A DNA stretch of 64,000 bases. It comes from Xestospongia muta. Its lineage: Eukaryota > Porifera > Demospongiae > Haplosclerida > Petrosiidae. Made by a program: the position numbers and the translations under genes. Shown piece after piece: positions 32,437-45,404 of the stretch; position 1 is the stretch's first letter, and each line of letters starts with the position of its first letter. The stretch covers positions 24,234,245 through 24,298,244 of the forward strand of contig OY848917.1 in the NCBI GenBank assembly GCA_963693285.1. Reading direction: 5' to 3'. The notes under the pieces are model-generated. The model made no database searches and was not told the DNA's origin. It saw nothing but the letters and a program-made list of their open reading frames with translations.

Positions 32437-35160
32437 AAGCAAGAATGTAAGGTAATAATCAGACTATCTCTAAGTGATGACGGGCAGCATTTGGTTGTCA
32501 CTGGTATTAATGAAAACCACACCCATGATGTTAGCAAAGTAAGAAGCAGTCATTATCTGAATCACTATGATAGATGGATTAAATAGGAAATATATGATCA
32601 CCTTCCTCATCAGCAGATGCTTGACTGTGAAACCAAGAAGGAAACAGAAGGGTTTTTGAAGATGAAAATTAACAAGAAGTTGCTTCAACAAATCTTAGTG
32701 TCACAGCACGGAAGGTTGTTACACTAAAAGACATAAGCAACAAACAGACTGGACTAGTAAGTAAAGAGGATGGAAATAATCTAGACGGTCTTGTTAAGAA
32801 GTTAAAAGATATGTCAGGTATAACAATATCATTATTGACATATTTGTACATGTATGTGAATTAAATCTTTTTAGGTTCGTCAGTTGAAGTATTCACTGAT
32901 GCTAGCAACACTTTTACAAGCTTATTGTTTCAAGACAGTATTACGAAGTCCGTTTTTGATTTGTATCTTGAGGTAATTCTTGTTGACGCCACTTATAAAC
33001 TAAACAATTTGAGAATCCCTCTGTACTTAATGATGTGCATTGATGTCAATGGCCAGGGTGAAATAGTGTTGATGTTCTTGACAATAATGGAAAAAGAAGA
33101 AGCCATAACCGAATGTCCAAACCTTTAAGTGCACAAATCACAAATGGCAATGTATTAAGGTTGTGGTGAGTGATAAAGACTTCAGTGAAAGTGCAGTATT
33201 CAAGAAAGAGTTTCCTAATGCTGCATTACACATTTGCTTGTTTCATGTCCTGAGAAGCTTCTGAAGAGAAGTAACAACAGACAAAGAGAGTATTCATCCA
33301 GGTGAAAGAGATCATGTCTTAGAAATTATTTCTAAGCTATACGTATTCAAAGTCAGAGTCCAAGTATAATGAGCACTACCAGGCTCATCTGAAATCAGGA
33401 CTAAAGCTGTGATATCATATTACAACACTAACTGTCATGGAATTGCCATCAGTGGGTTCCATGTTACAAGGAAGTCTTTTTCACCTTGGGAGAAAGAACC
33501 AACAATAGACTGGAAAACACCGATCGGAAAATAAAAACTGTCTGTTATATAGGTAAGAATTTAAGAATGATGAGTGTGACATTCATGTAAATCATTATTA
33601 TTAAATAGGAATAGCAGTTTGTCGAAGTTTTTTGATCAGTTTTTTGCTGTGCTAGCTACTCTGAAAATAAACATGATCATGCAACTCTAATTGCTCTTGT
33701 TAACCAAAATGTTACTGTTACTGACCTATTGAAATGGAATATGCATCAATTTTGATACCTTACACATTAAGGTATTATTCCTTATTATTTTTTTAATGCT
33801 ATGATTACTATCATTGTAGATTTGTGTCTAAGCAAATTAAGCTAAAAAGTAGTGCAAGGATTATCTTTGAATCAGAAAATAAACGCAAAGTTGTATCTTT
33901 GGCTGGAACTCTACAAACCACAATTACCAGTTGTCACCTTTTGGACATCCATACAGTTACTCTGTTGTCACATTTTTACAGTAAAAAAAGGAGGGAAATT
34001 CCTTTATTTTGTGAGAAATTAATTGGTCCAAGATTGTCTCTTAAGCAAATAAAAACAGTCTATGGCAATAAAGTGACCAGTTTTCATTCAAAATCATATC
34101 AGGCGAACGAATAACAGGGTATCATTATTGTGTATGTACAATATATTGTAATGAAGCAGGTAACAAGCTTGGAGAAATAACATGCTCAAGCAATTTTAAG
34201 TCAACACCAGAAATTTCACAAGGCTCAGGAAGTGGGAGTACAGCTAGCAACACTCACATCTGAAGTTGGTATGCAAGAGTATCGTGATCGTTTGACACTT
34301 CTCAAGAAAAATAAATGGGCTAATAGAGAGAGAATGTTTCTCTATCTTCTAAAAGTATAGATAAGGCACTAATTCCATGCACTTGCTTGTTAATTATTGT
34401 TGTGTGCATATGCTAGGTTTTTCAACTTCTCAACATAAACATTTTGCTGAAAAAGAAGTACAAACAGGTGACTTACCTATTTTACATGGAGAGGAAGTGC
34501 AGGTTCAGTCCATTGATGATTCTGTGGACACTACAACACATAATAGTGAGTTTTAAAGAGAACTTACTATGTTCATGTACCATTTTAGACTTGTCTCAAA
34601 TTATAATGCCATCAAAAGTTCAAAAAAGAGGCCGACCTAAGGGCACTGGCAAAATAGTTATAGGGTTGACAAAGAAGAGAAGGTGTCAAGCAAATAAACC
34701 AGTACCATTTTTGAGAAAAACTCCTCAAAAGAGAGAGAAAGGTTGGTTATTTATCATTATGCTTTTTTTCCCTCTCTGCTCTTTATAGAGTGATTCTATC
34801 TTAGTTTGTTGATGTTGAAGTATCTAATAGTGCTGTAGCAGGTGATAAGAAAGTAGAAGAGAATGATAATGAAGTTAGACCAGAAAAGATATCTGTCTCA
34901 TGCTTGGACAAGAATGTTTGTTTGGAAAGTTGTTGGAAGTATTGTAGTCAGGTCGCTTGGTCAACACAAATGGGTGTTGTGGACATCCTTAAGGAAAACC
35001 CCATTTGGTACTGTGAAAGATGCACTAATCCAGTTCATGATGAAAGTCAAGCATCAGGTGTCTGTGATTGCTGGCTTTCATATTTCATGCTTGGATATGA
35101 AGAACCCACCAAAATCTAAGTTATGCTTTTGCAGGAAGTACTATGATTGATTACTTGACT
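32437..35160 (+). pseudogene. ZSWIM1/3-like, MULE-transposase-derived gene, decayed
   Basis: Plus-strand pieces follow the order of metazoan ZSWIM1/3-type proteins, which derive from Mutator-like transposases. First comes a DNA-binding-like start (HLVVTGINENHTHDVSK, HLPHQQ). The core follows: ILVDATYKLNNLRIPLYLM at 32967, VVSDKDFSES, and ALHICLFHVLRSF then a TGA stop. 'TNNRLEN' lies near 33500. A corrupted SWIM-type Cys/His region is at 33920-34000, an AT-hook-like KRGRPKGTG at 34627, and a C-terminal C-x2-C zinc-binding segment (IWYCERCTN, CDCW) at 34990-35090. One intron looks real (CAG/GTATAA at 32818 to TTTTTAG at 32873). Stops and frameshifts make it non-functional as one protein. Transposon or host-domesticated origin cannot be separated here. 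Confidence 0.75.
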
Positions 35161-35579
35161 TGCATAAATTCAACTCTTAATGATGAGTGTTGTTTTTATG
35201 ATAATAATGAGACTTAAAAGGAACATAGTTAAAAATAAATCTTTTGTACGTTCTTATTAATAATTATTATTAACTGTAGAAACAGGAAGAGGTTTAAAAA
35301 ATCTTTCTGCGCATGTGCAGACAGACTTCCGGATTAATAGATTATAATTATTGGATCCGACTGCCGGATCTATAGACACTGCCTTAGTTTAACCACACAC
35401 TTCACAGATGAAATGTCAATTTGCATCTATTTTATAGTAGCTGTGTAACCTTTATACTTACCAAGCAGGATGAACTAGTTTCTACAACTATGTTTGACCT
35501 TTTGTTAATACATGGCATAACAAAATATAATTTAATCAATGGGCGTGTTCATACTTAAATGACAATGCATTAAAGTGCG

Positions 35580-36370
35580 ATGCGGTGAGCAGCGTAGATC
35601 TATACTGCAGAGTGTAGAGTGCATGTACATTTAACATTCCACAAGCTTAAAGGTATAGTAAATTATTAATGGCTCAGCTTTACTCTGACAATTGTCAACT
35701 TACTGGCCAATTTGCAAACTAATTGATCATAAGGCACTACCAAGCAAATTTCTGTTTCTTTTTACGCTTCTCAAGTGACGTATACTAGACAAGAGATATC
35801 TCACGTATTGCGCAAATGACTCAGCATTTCTCTTTGATCAAAGGGGAAAAAGCTTTGCCGTTTAGTGCGTCAACTGGGTAATTTGCACTCTAATTGACAA
35901 ATGGTCCAATACTTTTTAAGTTCTTAGTAAAAGTTAGTGATTCTCTAATGACAGCTATGATACTAGTATTTTTAGTTCGCGCTCAATGTATTGAAAAGAC
36001 AACTGCCAAAAGTTAGTAAAACAGTCATAACTTTCCAAAGAAGTATTTTTGCAAAAAGTCTTACTTTAAAAAGTTGGAAAATGTCATTAGCTGTATGCAG
36101 GAGATTTTATTGAATTATCGAGTCTTCACTGAAAGCTGTGCTTTTTTCAAAGGTTTTACAGACTTGTAAAGCTTTTTGTTCGTTTGACGCTATTTTTAGC
36201 AGTATTCTTAAGAAGTACAGAAGGTTTGCTACCGTCCACTATAGTTTGGTGGCTACCAGTGCTGTGTTTGCCGAGTTAAAGCAGTTCAAAGCAATTTGTC
36301 CGGGTAACAGACACACACACTGACAGACTACAGTACCCTCGCTATGCACCCACTGACAGCGACGCTAATA
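35580..36370. repeat. Dispersed repeat family D, copy 3
   Basis: Shares 'tgcatgtacatttaa' and the 'gactcagcatttctctt...actgggtaa.tttgcactctaattgaca' core with copies 1 and 2. It ends with a short CA run and 'cactgacagactacagtacc', as in copy 2. Confidence 0.65.
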
Positions 36371-36555
36371 ATATTATTATAGACATGGATTGATATTTAG
36401 CAAAAACCTTTCGAAATTACATCATTAAAAAAGCTGCTACATAGCCTATCACTAAAATAAAGGATATATAAACTTTCCAGTCAAAAACACTTGCCCAATA
36501 TGAATTTACAACAATTTCATTATGTAATAATGACCACATGCACACACACACATAC

Positions 36556-36718
36556 CTTTGAAAAGGTTTTTCAAAGTTTTTTTAACATTATTGAGAACAC
36601 TTTTCAAATTTCGTAGGATTTTTTGTACAAATTTCGTAGTATTTGATATCCATCTATCCACATTGGACAAGAAAGTTTTAATTACTTTCATGGAACATGT
36701 CTTTGCAGCTTCATGAAC
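36556..36718 (-). CDS. Secreted Cys-rich protein, exon 3
   Basis: Phase-0 start after TTATAG (VHEAAKTCSMKVIKTF) and donor AAAG/GTATGT. It encodes a basic, probably helical segment rich in Lys, Asn and Leu. A further 3' exon is needed for a stop; none was identified confidently below 36500. Confidence 0.5.
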
Positions 36719-36745
36719 CTATAATGATACGTTATCTTCAATGAT

Positions 36746-36780
36746 TAGATAGATGGATAGTTAGATAGATAGATAGATAA

Positions 36781-36821
<41 letters not shown>

Positions 36822-36905
36822 TCGATTGATCATTAGATAGATAGATAGATTATATATATGTATATAGATATTATATATACATATATACATATATGTATAT
36901 ATATT
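36746..36905. repeat. (GATA)n/(GACA)n microsatellite and AT-rich tract
   Basis: Runs of GATA and GACA from 36746 to about 36850, followed by TATATACA-type repeats. It lies in the intron between exons 2 and 3 of the Cys-rich gene. Confidence 0.9.
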
Positions 36906-36918
36906 ATTGGTTTCAAAC

Positions 36919-37158
36919 CTGTTGAATTGACTCTTCATACCATAAATCACTAAAGTCAAAAACTACAAAGACAAGGCATTTCAAGTTAGTGTAACTCAAT
37001 AGAATAACACTGCAAAATCCATTGACGGTATAACAAGATAGTTGACTTTTAAAAGCAAATATTTTCAATTCACTGATTGTTCCTCTTGATTTGTAGACAT
37101 TGCTGTTCAAAATGGCTTTCATAAGGCAACTTTTCACATTATCAATCCAAGTTTGACC
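36919..37158 (-). CDS. Secreted Cys-rich protein, exon 2
   Basis: 80 codons, phase 0 at both ends (acceptor ATATAG, donor CAACAG/GTTTGA). It begins GQTWIDNVKSCLMKAILNS and has further cysteines in SCYTVNGFC and LKC. The 'W....CLM..L' beginning is what one expects after exon 1 in invertebrate stanniocalcin-like proteins. Confidence 0.6.
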
Positions 37159-37201
37159 CTATATGAAATTACTAAAAATTAAAGAAAGCACTAAAACTTA
37201 C

Positions 37202-37411
37202 ATCAGATGTGAAACAACTTTGCTTATTTGTGAAACGGCGGCAGTATTTGTCAAGATAGGCAAGAGGATATCCATTAGGACCACCTTGAAATCTTGGCTC
37301 TACACACTGAGTATAGAAGTCACAGTTACCATCATTAGCTAGAGCTTTACAGTCCTGAGCTTTGACAGAAACTGTCAGATAGAGCACCACTGTAAACACG
37401 AGTAGCATCAT
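37202..37411 (-). CDS. Secreted Cys-rich protein, exon 1 (stanniocalcin-like, tentative)
   Basis: Starts at the ATG ending at 37411 (a second ATG follows at once). The first 20 or so residues (MMLLVFTVVLYLTVSVKAQ) are a clear signal peptide, followed by DCKALANDGNCDFYTQCVE, GYPLAYLDKYCRRF and a last Cys before the donor GAT/GTAAGT. The GNC-x-FY-x2-C and GYP-x-Y-x2-KYC-x-RF spacing resembles small secreted invertebrate proteins distantly related to stanniocalcin. A hormone-like role is not implied. The left edge of the segmental duplication lies 10 bp upstream of this start. Confidence 0.65.
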
Positions 37412-40029
37412 GATGTAATACAATGTTGTTTCCAGTTGAATAGCTTTAAATATTTTAGTCTAGACGTCTACTCGCTTAACGCGTAAAAGGTGAGAATGCC
37501 CGAAATCTATGAGGTCATCAAACGTGCGAATAATAATTATATATTGTTAAAACACAATGTATGACTGAAAGTGCAAAAGACAGTAGTCCTTCGAGCTATT
37601 ATAAGCCTGAAACTCTAGCTACTTATTGCATTTTTCTGAAGCTAGACTCTTTGGCAGGGGTCTCCTTCTTGTCAGTGAATGACTTGTCATGATATCACAA
37701 TGAAAAATTGTTAGACTAATAGTTCTTTCTCCATTTAAACGAGTGGGCGTCTGCATGAGGACAAATAGTAGTATACTCAAAATTATGAATACAGTAAATT
37801 TAGTATGTTGTCAAGGAAACATTTAACTAAGGTCTAATTAGCATTCTTACTAGAGGTTAATTACAGTTGTATGGTAAGTGAACATAAACTTGGGTAGTAC
37901 AATGGTATCTTGTCAATGTTACTAGCTATATATAATATATGTATATATAGTGTCAGTTTGGTATCACTATAGCTAAAAATAGTAAAAGGTCAATAACATT
38001 AGTATATTAAAACTAAAGCTAATAGTAAAATCAAAAGAATATATAACTAAGACTAAACAATTATTCAAAGGGATTAATGACCAACATTTACTATAAACAT
38101 ATAAGCAATCAATTGTTTAAAACTTTATACAACACTCCTTTTTTTCAATTATGAGGTATTGTAAAACAACAAAACCTCTATAATATTACGCTCACACAAT
38201 ATTTACATTAAGTATATGAGTAGTAGTCAGGTGTTTGTAAATGAAAGGTAACTTTGCAGCAGTATATTGTCATGTCAACATAACTGGTTTGTGTTATTAT
38301 ATTGATACTAATACTATTACTAATAAAGAAATCAAAGCTAATATTAAAGCTATATCTTTTGAAATAATACCAATACCAACATTCAAAATTATTTGAATGT
38401 TATTTATACATAATACTACATCATGCTACTTATTCCAAACACTATTGACTGTGCTCTACGGGCTGTGTATCGATCAATGTTAAAATGATCTTTTTATTTG
38501 GGCAATAAAATGTCAGCTGATCATCATCACATTATCAGATATAGATATGATTGTCATAACTGCTATATTTTAATTTATGATAAGATTAAACCAACACTAC
38601 AAATGTTATGATTAGAGTATGTGATCTTTACATGTAATAAAGTGATGTATATTTTAGTATATACAAAATAGAAACATACTGATTTTTTATGTCAGGGTCA
38701 ACAATACATATATACATTGTTATACATGAATATATACAAGGTAGTGTACACCTGTCACAGCTCTATTCTCTTTGTACTCTCTTTTATGATTTCACATACA
38801 ACAATTGAGATTATCACAAGTAGTTGTTTTTTTATGAATACAACCAATCAGAGACAAATCACTTCGTTGACAACCTGAGGTTGATATAATACATTATATA
38901 GACATCTTACTATACCACATATATATTGATGAAATATTACATTGATTACATATACATTGTAAATTTTTACCTACACTACTAGTATTAGTAGTATATCCTT
39001 AAATGATTACTATAAAACGACATGTAAACACTGACTAAGGCAAAGAGAAATTCTTCCAAAGGAAATGATTTTGATGAAACTGTACATAACACATATGTTG
39101 GTCATTATATTTGCATACATGTGGAGACCAAAATGTGAATCACTTGAATGACATTTAACTACAAACTTCAGACTACTGTCTCAGTATTCTAGAATATGTT
39201 TGCTTATTCATATCACTATGGAGACACTTCCTTACATCAATTGTTATGGAATGGTAAAACCACAGATTGTGAAGTGTTGATATATTCTTGTTCAAATCAT
39301 ATTATTATTACTATTGTTAGTTTTAAGTATTTGATTCATTTACATTATATCATCATGACATAATACCTTTTCACAAATACATGATTAAAATATTCATTAT
39401 AATGTTAACTGTTTATTATCTAACTAACTAACATTCATAAGTCAAATGTATGCACATAGTATATACAACATATGTAATGTGATCTTCATTTTAATGTGTT
39501 TCACTTCATTACAATGACACGAATATAAAGTTATAAATGGTTAAGTTACAACATTCCTTCCTTTCTAAGTTGACAGACAGGGACTGTATTGATTAACTGT
39601 ATATTGGTTTCTAGAAAATAACGAAGGAGGTCATGGATGAAGAGACTGTTGACTGACTATGACCATGTTTACGGTTTGCTTGAGAGTTAGTATTTGGTGC
39701 AGAGTACAAAAAAGCCAATTATCAATGGGGTAGCAATATTGAAGTTGATCCATGTGACAATTAACCTTGAATGTGATCAGAAGTATTTGCATTTAATTAA
39801 AGGGGACACAAGTATTACATGATATAAGAATCCACTTTTCTTGTCTGAATATTGCTCTCCAGTTTATGAAAATAAGGTCGTATGTGTGGCCAAGAGTCAT
39901 TGAGAGTCTAAACTGTTTGAACCAAATGAGAAACTCATGACAATGCAGGCTCTTTATTAAACCATGATTTAATCTGTAAGGCAATGACAACATCATGTCA
40001 GAGATGACATAAGACCAAGTGTGTGTTTC

Positions 40030-41475
40030 CTGTAATTAGTACTAGTAAAGGTGTTGAAGAAACAAGGTTCAGCTGTAAGATGTTTGGTTAATCATGTGTG
40101 AAATCCTTTGAATGTTTTCTAGATGATAAATTTTCATGTTCTTGTGAGTTCTAGAGCAGATGACATTACTACTTCTGGTCTGGGATCAGATTTGAGGCCA
40201 GCACTCAATATCGGATTGTCATTCTGGGTCACTATAGATGACATTGATACAGTGTGAATAGTTGACAAATTGAGTTTAGTCTTCTGAAGAGAGTTCGTCT
40301 GATTAAGCTTGGACTCTGGCATTTGACAACATATATGGAACAACTAAGACTTATATTCAACTTGGACATCTATGCTTCCTAATAAAGCCAAATTTTATCT
40401 GTATACATATGAACACTTTGGGTTTAAGCTAATCAATAACACAAATAGATTTATAAGCGTCTTTACTATTTAGAGAGAAGGAAGCCCTTGTATCTATTGT
40501 TCCATGTGAAGAACTGCCTTGTTTACAAAGACTGTCAAAACAATTGGTTTAGACTTGCCTTTGACAGAGAAGAGGTCATATGAATCACTGTCTTGTTGTT
40601 GTAGAGCTGAGGGTGGAAATGATTGAATTTCATCAGAAGAGGGCAAGTCTTGTAGTACAAAATGAGTGTCCAGACCTTTTGAAATTTTCTTGATGCATTA
40701 TTAAGTTTATTTATAATTACTGTGGCAGACTTTGGTAATATACCCTCTAACTTGCCACAAATATAACATTCTGGCTGTCGAAAACGACATATACTTTAAA
40801 GGTAATTTTTGAAACATCGATAACACTAGAATTTTAATTTTTGTTCTTGCAGTCATTGCAGTGTTGTAGGAATCGGTACTTGTTTCTGCTCATTTCTTGT
40901 GCCATCTCAAGCACTTCATTAAACACTGCACATTATTCGTTGGTCTCTGACTATTTCGTTTAATTGGTCACCAAATCCGAAAAATTCTCCTAGAGTTTTA
41001 ATTTCAGATTCTCCAACATACGTTGTACATTACAACAGATTCTCTAGATTTGTGGATCCTCATATTAAATTTGAACACAGGACAATGGCAGAGGGAGTCG
41101 GACTGAAATGATTGCTCAGGATTTGGATTAATTTATCGTAAATTTTATCAGCAGGACCAGATGATCCACATACATTCAGGATATAGATAACTTAATCCCT
41201 GGATCCTCCATGTCATTTGCACCGAAAAAAACACTCAAGTCATTCCAAATACAATTTAAACGTTTTAATACTAACGTTAAAAGCAAAGATTTTCCATGTG
41301 TTGCCATCAGTCAACCAGATATAACATTAAAAAAACAGAACTGATAATGCTACAGAACAAAACTCATTATTAATAAAAACTTTAAACTAATAATATAAAA
41401 GAGACAAAACAGGAAGTTGCAACTGATAATGTAATACACTACATACTAATAGTTATAAATGTTACGTTACAACAC
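40030..41475 (-). mobile_element. Decayed Ty3/Gypsy fragment (LTR-like start, gag, protease)
   Basis: Counterpart of 2640-4110 without the internal insertion. The gag start near 41310-41200 and the gag middle near 41140-41080 are recognisable, as are traces of the protease segment near 40400-40600. Frames are broken throughout. Confidence 0.6.
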
Positions 41476-41655
41476 AGTTGGACTAGGTGAAAGTAAAGAA
41501 TAAACAGGATGACAACCAATAGTACTTATATTACCACAACAATTGTTCCAATCGTGACAATGTTTATAACAAAAGCATCCATTATGGCCACAAATTGGTG
41601 TCCTGGATCATAATACAACATCCATAATAGCAGAGATTAAGTGCCAGACATGAGC
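41467..41655 (-). pseudogene. SMB-like terminal exon, isolated, frameshifted
   Basis: Starts GSCLALNLCYYGCC after TTTTAG and would continue with a full Cys pattern, but one base shifts the frame between the CC pair and the fourth Cys. It lies 13 kb from the array and came there with the segmental duplication. Confidence 0.7.
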
Positions 41656-42119
41656 CTAAAATTAACATAACATGAACAAATTAATTTAATCCACAGTGCC
41701 CATTTATCTTGAATAACTGGTTTAACTATAGAGCCAATTAAAGAAGGTTAAAAACTTAATGAAAGATGCATGTCTACTACTTGTTAAATGATATGGAGTT
41801 TAATCCAGTATCTATTTAAAATGGCAATAAAATTTATATACTGTAAGAGAAAACTAATCACAATCATCACATCAGTAACTAAATATGCTACTACTTTACA
41901 CAATGAGCTGTTAGGAAGAACACTTTAAAATTACATTATAATTAAGTCAGAAAAGCAATAAACTTTTGACAAGACTAAAATGTGACTATTGTGAGATTTG
42001 ATTATAAAAAAACATAAGAAAGATAATTTTGTCATGCAATCCAAAACAAATAAAAAATAGTGAAATACATTTACTCCTTATAAAAATTATAATAACTTGT
42101 GGTGATTTTGTTATATGAC

Positions 42120-44470
42120 TTGAGGAGAATTAATATTGAGTAATTCTTTAGAATCTGTGTATGTTCCAATTGCTGGACATTCCCATATTGCTTTCCTATC
42201 TGTGATTGAACATTGCATGGGGTTCTCATTCCACGCTGGGAGTTCTCCATTAGCATCAGCCTCCACAACATCTTATAGTAGACAGTTTTCCTCTGCAGTT
42301 TGTTGTGTATGGAAGGCTTTCAAGATATTGACATAGATTATAATTCTCACTTCTTCTTAGCATGCATATCAATGATATAGGTCACACAGCCAGTTCATCT
42401 AAGAACCTTGTACGATCCCTGCCATTGTGCCAATTACTTGCTCGTTGACCTTGGTAATAACACAAGAGTTTACCTGGCATAAACTCATGTAGTCTGGCAT
42501 TTTCATTGTACTATTGCATTATTATTCCTGAGCCTTGAACAGTGACTCCTTTACTACATCTGTCATGTTCTTCAGTTTTTGTGCATTAGCAACGCATAGT
42601 TCACAATACTTACATCACTGTCTTCAGTATCCTCCTATGTCACATGTAGTTCATTGAGTGGTCCTCTGGCATCTCTACCATATACTAATTGAAATAGAAT
42701 AAAACCAGTGGACACTTGTGCTACTTCTTGGTATATATGTGAACTGCAAGTATGGGATGAACTTGTCCCAGTCCTTTCCTTCATTATTGACTGCCTTTCG
42801 TAGCATGCATTTCAACATTTGATTAAAACGTTCTACCAACCCATCTGTTTGATGATGACATGGCATGGTTCCTAATGGGTTGGATGTGAAGTAACCTGTG
42901 TAACTCAACTAGCAACTGTGATGTAAAGTTGCTTCCTTTGTCTATGAGTATCTCTTCAGGTACTTCAACTTGGAAAAATATCTTTATCCGCTCTACTACA
43001 ATATAATTACCATTAGGTACCGCCTTCAGTTATAAAGTAGCATAATCACAGATCATGAGTATGCACTTGTTCCACTTAGACTGTTTAGTAGTGGTCAACA
43101 ATATCTGTTCCTATCCATCTGATTGGTTCAGAGATAATAGGAAGGAGATTTGGAGAGGCTTTTTGATTTTCCTGGTAGAGGATCAACATTAGCTCACGAG
43201 ATCTTTGATAGGCTGGGTTATGTCTTTTCCTAGATAACCTGCTACAGGAGTTTTGTGCGTGGCCTCAAGGACTAGTTTTCAATACTCTTTGGATAAAACA
43301 AATTGCTTTGTCTCCCCCTTTTATAAATTAGCCTGTCTTTCCTAAAGATCCCAATGCCAACAGTACTCATTGGTCATCAACTGCCTCTCTTACTTTGGCA
43401 AAAGTCTCATCTTTTATCTCCAGCTTCTTCAGATCCTCTGCAGACATCTTAAAATGGGAGTAGATCAGCTCTCTTTAACTGTGTTTTATGTCCACACTGG
43501 TCATGCAAACGCTTCCTCTCTTTATTTGTTAGTCAAGTTCCTTGACCTTGGCTACCAAGCTCTTCCACAGTACTTGGGTTATTTGTCTCTGGAGCTTCCT
43601 CCTCCTGACATCATCTACTAAGGTTACATGTTTCCACTACCATCACATTTTCTTGTTTAAATTCCTCTGACCTTTTCTTGTGCAACTATGTGGAGTTCTG
43701 GCACATGCGTACCCAAGAGAACATCCACTGGTAGTATGTCTGAAACATTTGCTTCCACTTTCATTGATATACTATCAATAGTCAACTCAACATCAGCTTG
43801 AAGGTAAAGGACAGTATCTTTATGACCACATGCAATATTACAGCTTCACCCTAAAGAAACCTATTTGGGGGTACCAATGACAGTAAGACCATTGTCCTAA
43901 AACACCTTATATTGAGTAAAGCTTGCACTCTCATTCTTCTACCTCTCCTTTCAATGTATTGCTCAGCTTTACTCTTCTGTACATAGTAATACATCTTTTC
44001 CTAGGCATGTACATGCTGGGTACCCCACCTTCTCACAATTATAGCAGATGATGCTATCTGCTCATTTGCCAACTTTCTTCGACAATTTTTCTCAAGGTGT
44101 TCCAATTTCCAATAGTGGAGACACCTGATCTGGTGTTTAAACTGAATCAGTTTGGGTGATTTTACCTCCCTTGGGTCTTGCTTTTGTGCTTGCTCATATT
44201 CGTCTCCAAATTCTCCAGCTCATACACACCTTTTATTACAAAGAGCTTTTTCACAGTTGGTAATGTGTTTAGGAATTGTTCATCCCTATAAAAGTTTGCA
44301 CCACCTCTAACATTTCCTCCAACTTCTGTTCTACCATGGCTTAATTTTTGTATTATTTACCTTATCTCATTGACATACACTGTTATGCTGCATAGACTAT
44401 TGACAAACTGTTTGATGATTTTATCCCACTTCTGACACCAAATGTCACTGATTACTTTCTGAACTTAGTT
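42120..44470 (-). mobile_element. Degenerate Ty3/Gypsy element (gag, zinc knuckle, integrase)
   Basis: Read from 44470 downwards: gag-like sequence (44450-44200), a zinc-knuckle-like CYNCEKVGYPACTC frame near 44050, protease/RT traces with stops, then integrase at 42908-42675. The last includes HHQTDGLVERFNQMLK, MLRKAV and GKDWDKFIPYLQF, the conserved 'HPQTDG..ER.N..LK' region around the third catalytic residue. A chromodomain-like or tail segment ends near 42120. No LTRs were identified. A different lineage from the gag fragments elsewhere. Confidence 0.8.
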
Positions 44471-44498
44471 ATGAACATATATTTTAGCCTAAGTAAAT

Positions 44499-44535
44499 AC
44501 ACACACACACACGCACACACACACATATATATATA
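44499..44535. repeat. (CA)n/(TA)n microsatellite
   Basis: Short CA run followed by TA repeats. Confidence 0.85.
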
Positions 44536-44539
44536 CAGA

Positions 44540-45400
44540 AAATTGGTGGTGATGCATTATATGCTCTCAAAATTGAAATGAGTTTATAAAACCAAAGGAA
44601 AAGGGTAACAATGCACTGAAAGCAACACATTAAGGTTATTAATAACCACAACTTAATTCACTAATCAACACCTAATACTTAAATACATTTTCAGAAAAGA
44701 GTACAACAAAAATCACCCAATAAAACCAAACGATTAACTAAACTAAAAATACAATGTTTACGCATGTACTTTACTAAATCAATTAACTGTTTGACTAGAG
44801 ATGTTACATACCACCATTCTTTATATTTAATAAATCTTTGTAGAAATTTGAATTGCTTGTTAGTGTGATTTTGAAATGTAAATTAGTTAAAAGATGTTCA
44901 TAGTGTGTTTTCTTTATTATTACAGGTTGAATGAAGTTCCTCAAGATAGATGAAAAAAATTTGATCTCATTAAAAAAAGAATAGAGCTGACTGACGAAAA
45001 GCACCAATTAATACCACTTAAAAACAGGCCTCATGATAGGATAAGAATATTATAGCCCTCCAAAGTATTAATAGCAACTTCCGTTTTTTTCATGAAAATG
45101 ATTATATTACTCATAAATAAATGTTGTCTCTTATAGAGGGTACATCCAAGTCCCTTGCACACTACTGCTACAATAGTGCTAGAAATAAGATTTCCAAAGT
45201 GGATATCTTACTTAGCACAGCAAAAGTGTATTGAATACATTCATTGTCTTCATGATGTAAATGAAATGGTTCATATTATAAATACAATAATAAATATTCC
45301 ACTCATTTTGTACCATGTATTTTATAGATAATGTATATATGATCGATTTATTACAATTGTAGTGTTATCTGTTTTTATTGAATATATTTATTTAAAAAGA
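44540..45400. other. Spacer, no gene seen
   Basis: AT-rich with short open frames only. No motif or splice context recognised. Confidence 0.45.
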
Positions 45401-45404
45401 TGTT

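Larger units (their letters stand above)
37430..41700. repeat. Segmental duplication copy 2
   Basis: Co-linear with 1 to about 4275 in the same orientation, with numerous small indels. Order: AT-rich non-coding part, Gypsy remnant (40.0-41.5 kb), SMB-like terminal pseudo-exon. It lacks the Mutator-like element. Confidence 0.85.

Noticed and set aside
36738..36959. Coding frame over GATA/GACA repeats (SVCLSVCLSIYLS)
   Set aside because: Translation of a microsatellite within an intron.
37412..37423. Start of the secreted Cys-rich protein at 37423 (MYYIMM...)
   Set aside because: That codon is TTG on the minus strand. The first ATG in frame ends at 37411 and gives a normal signal peptide.
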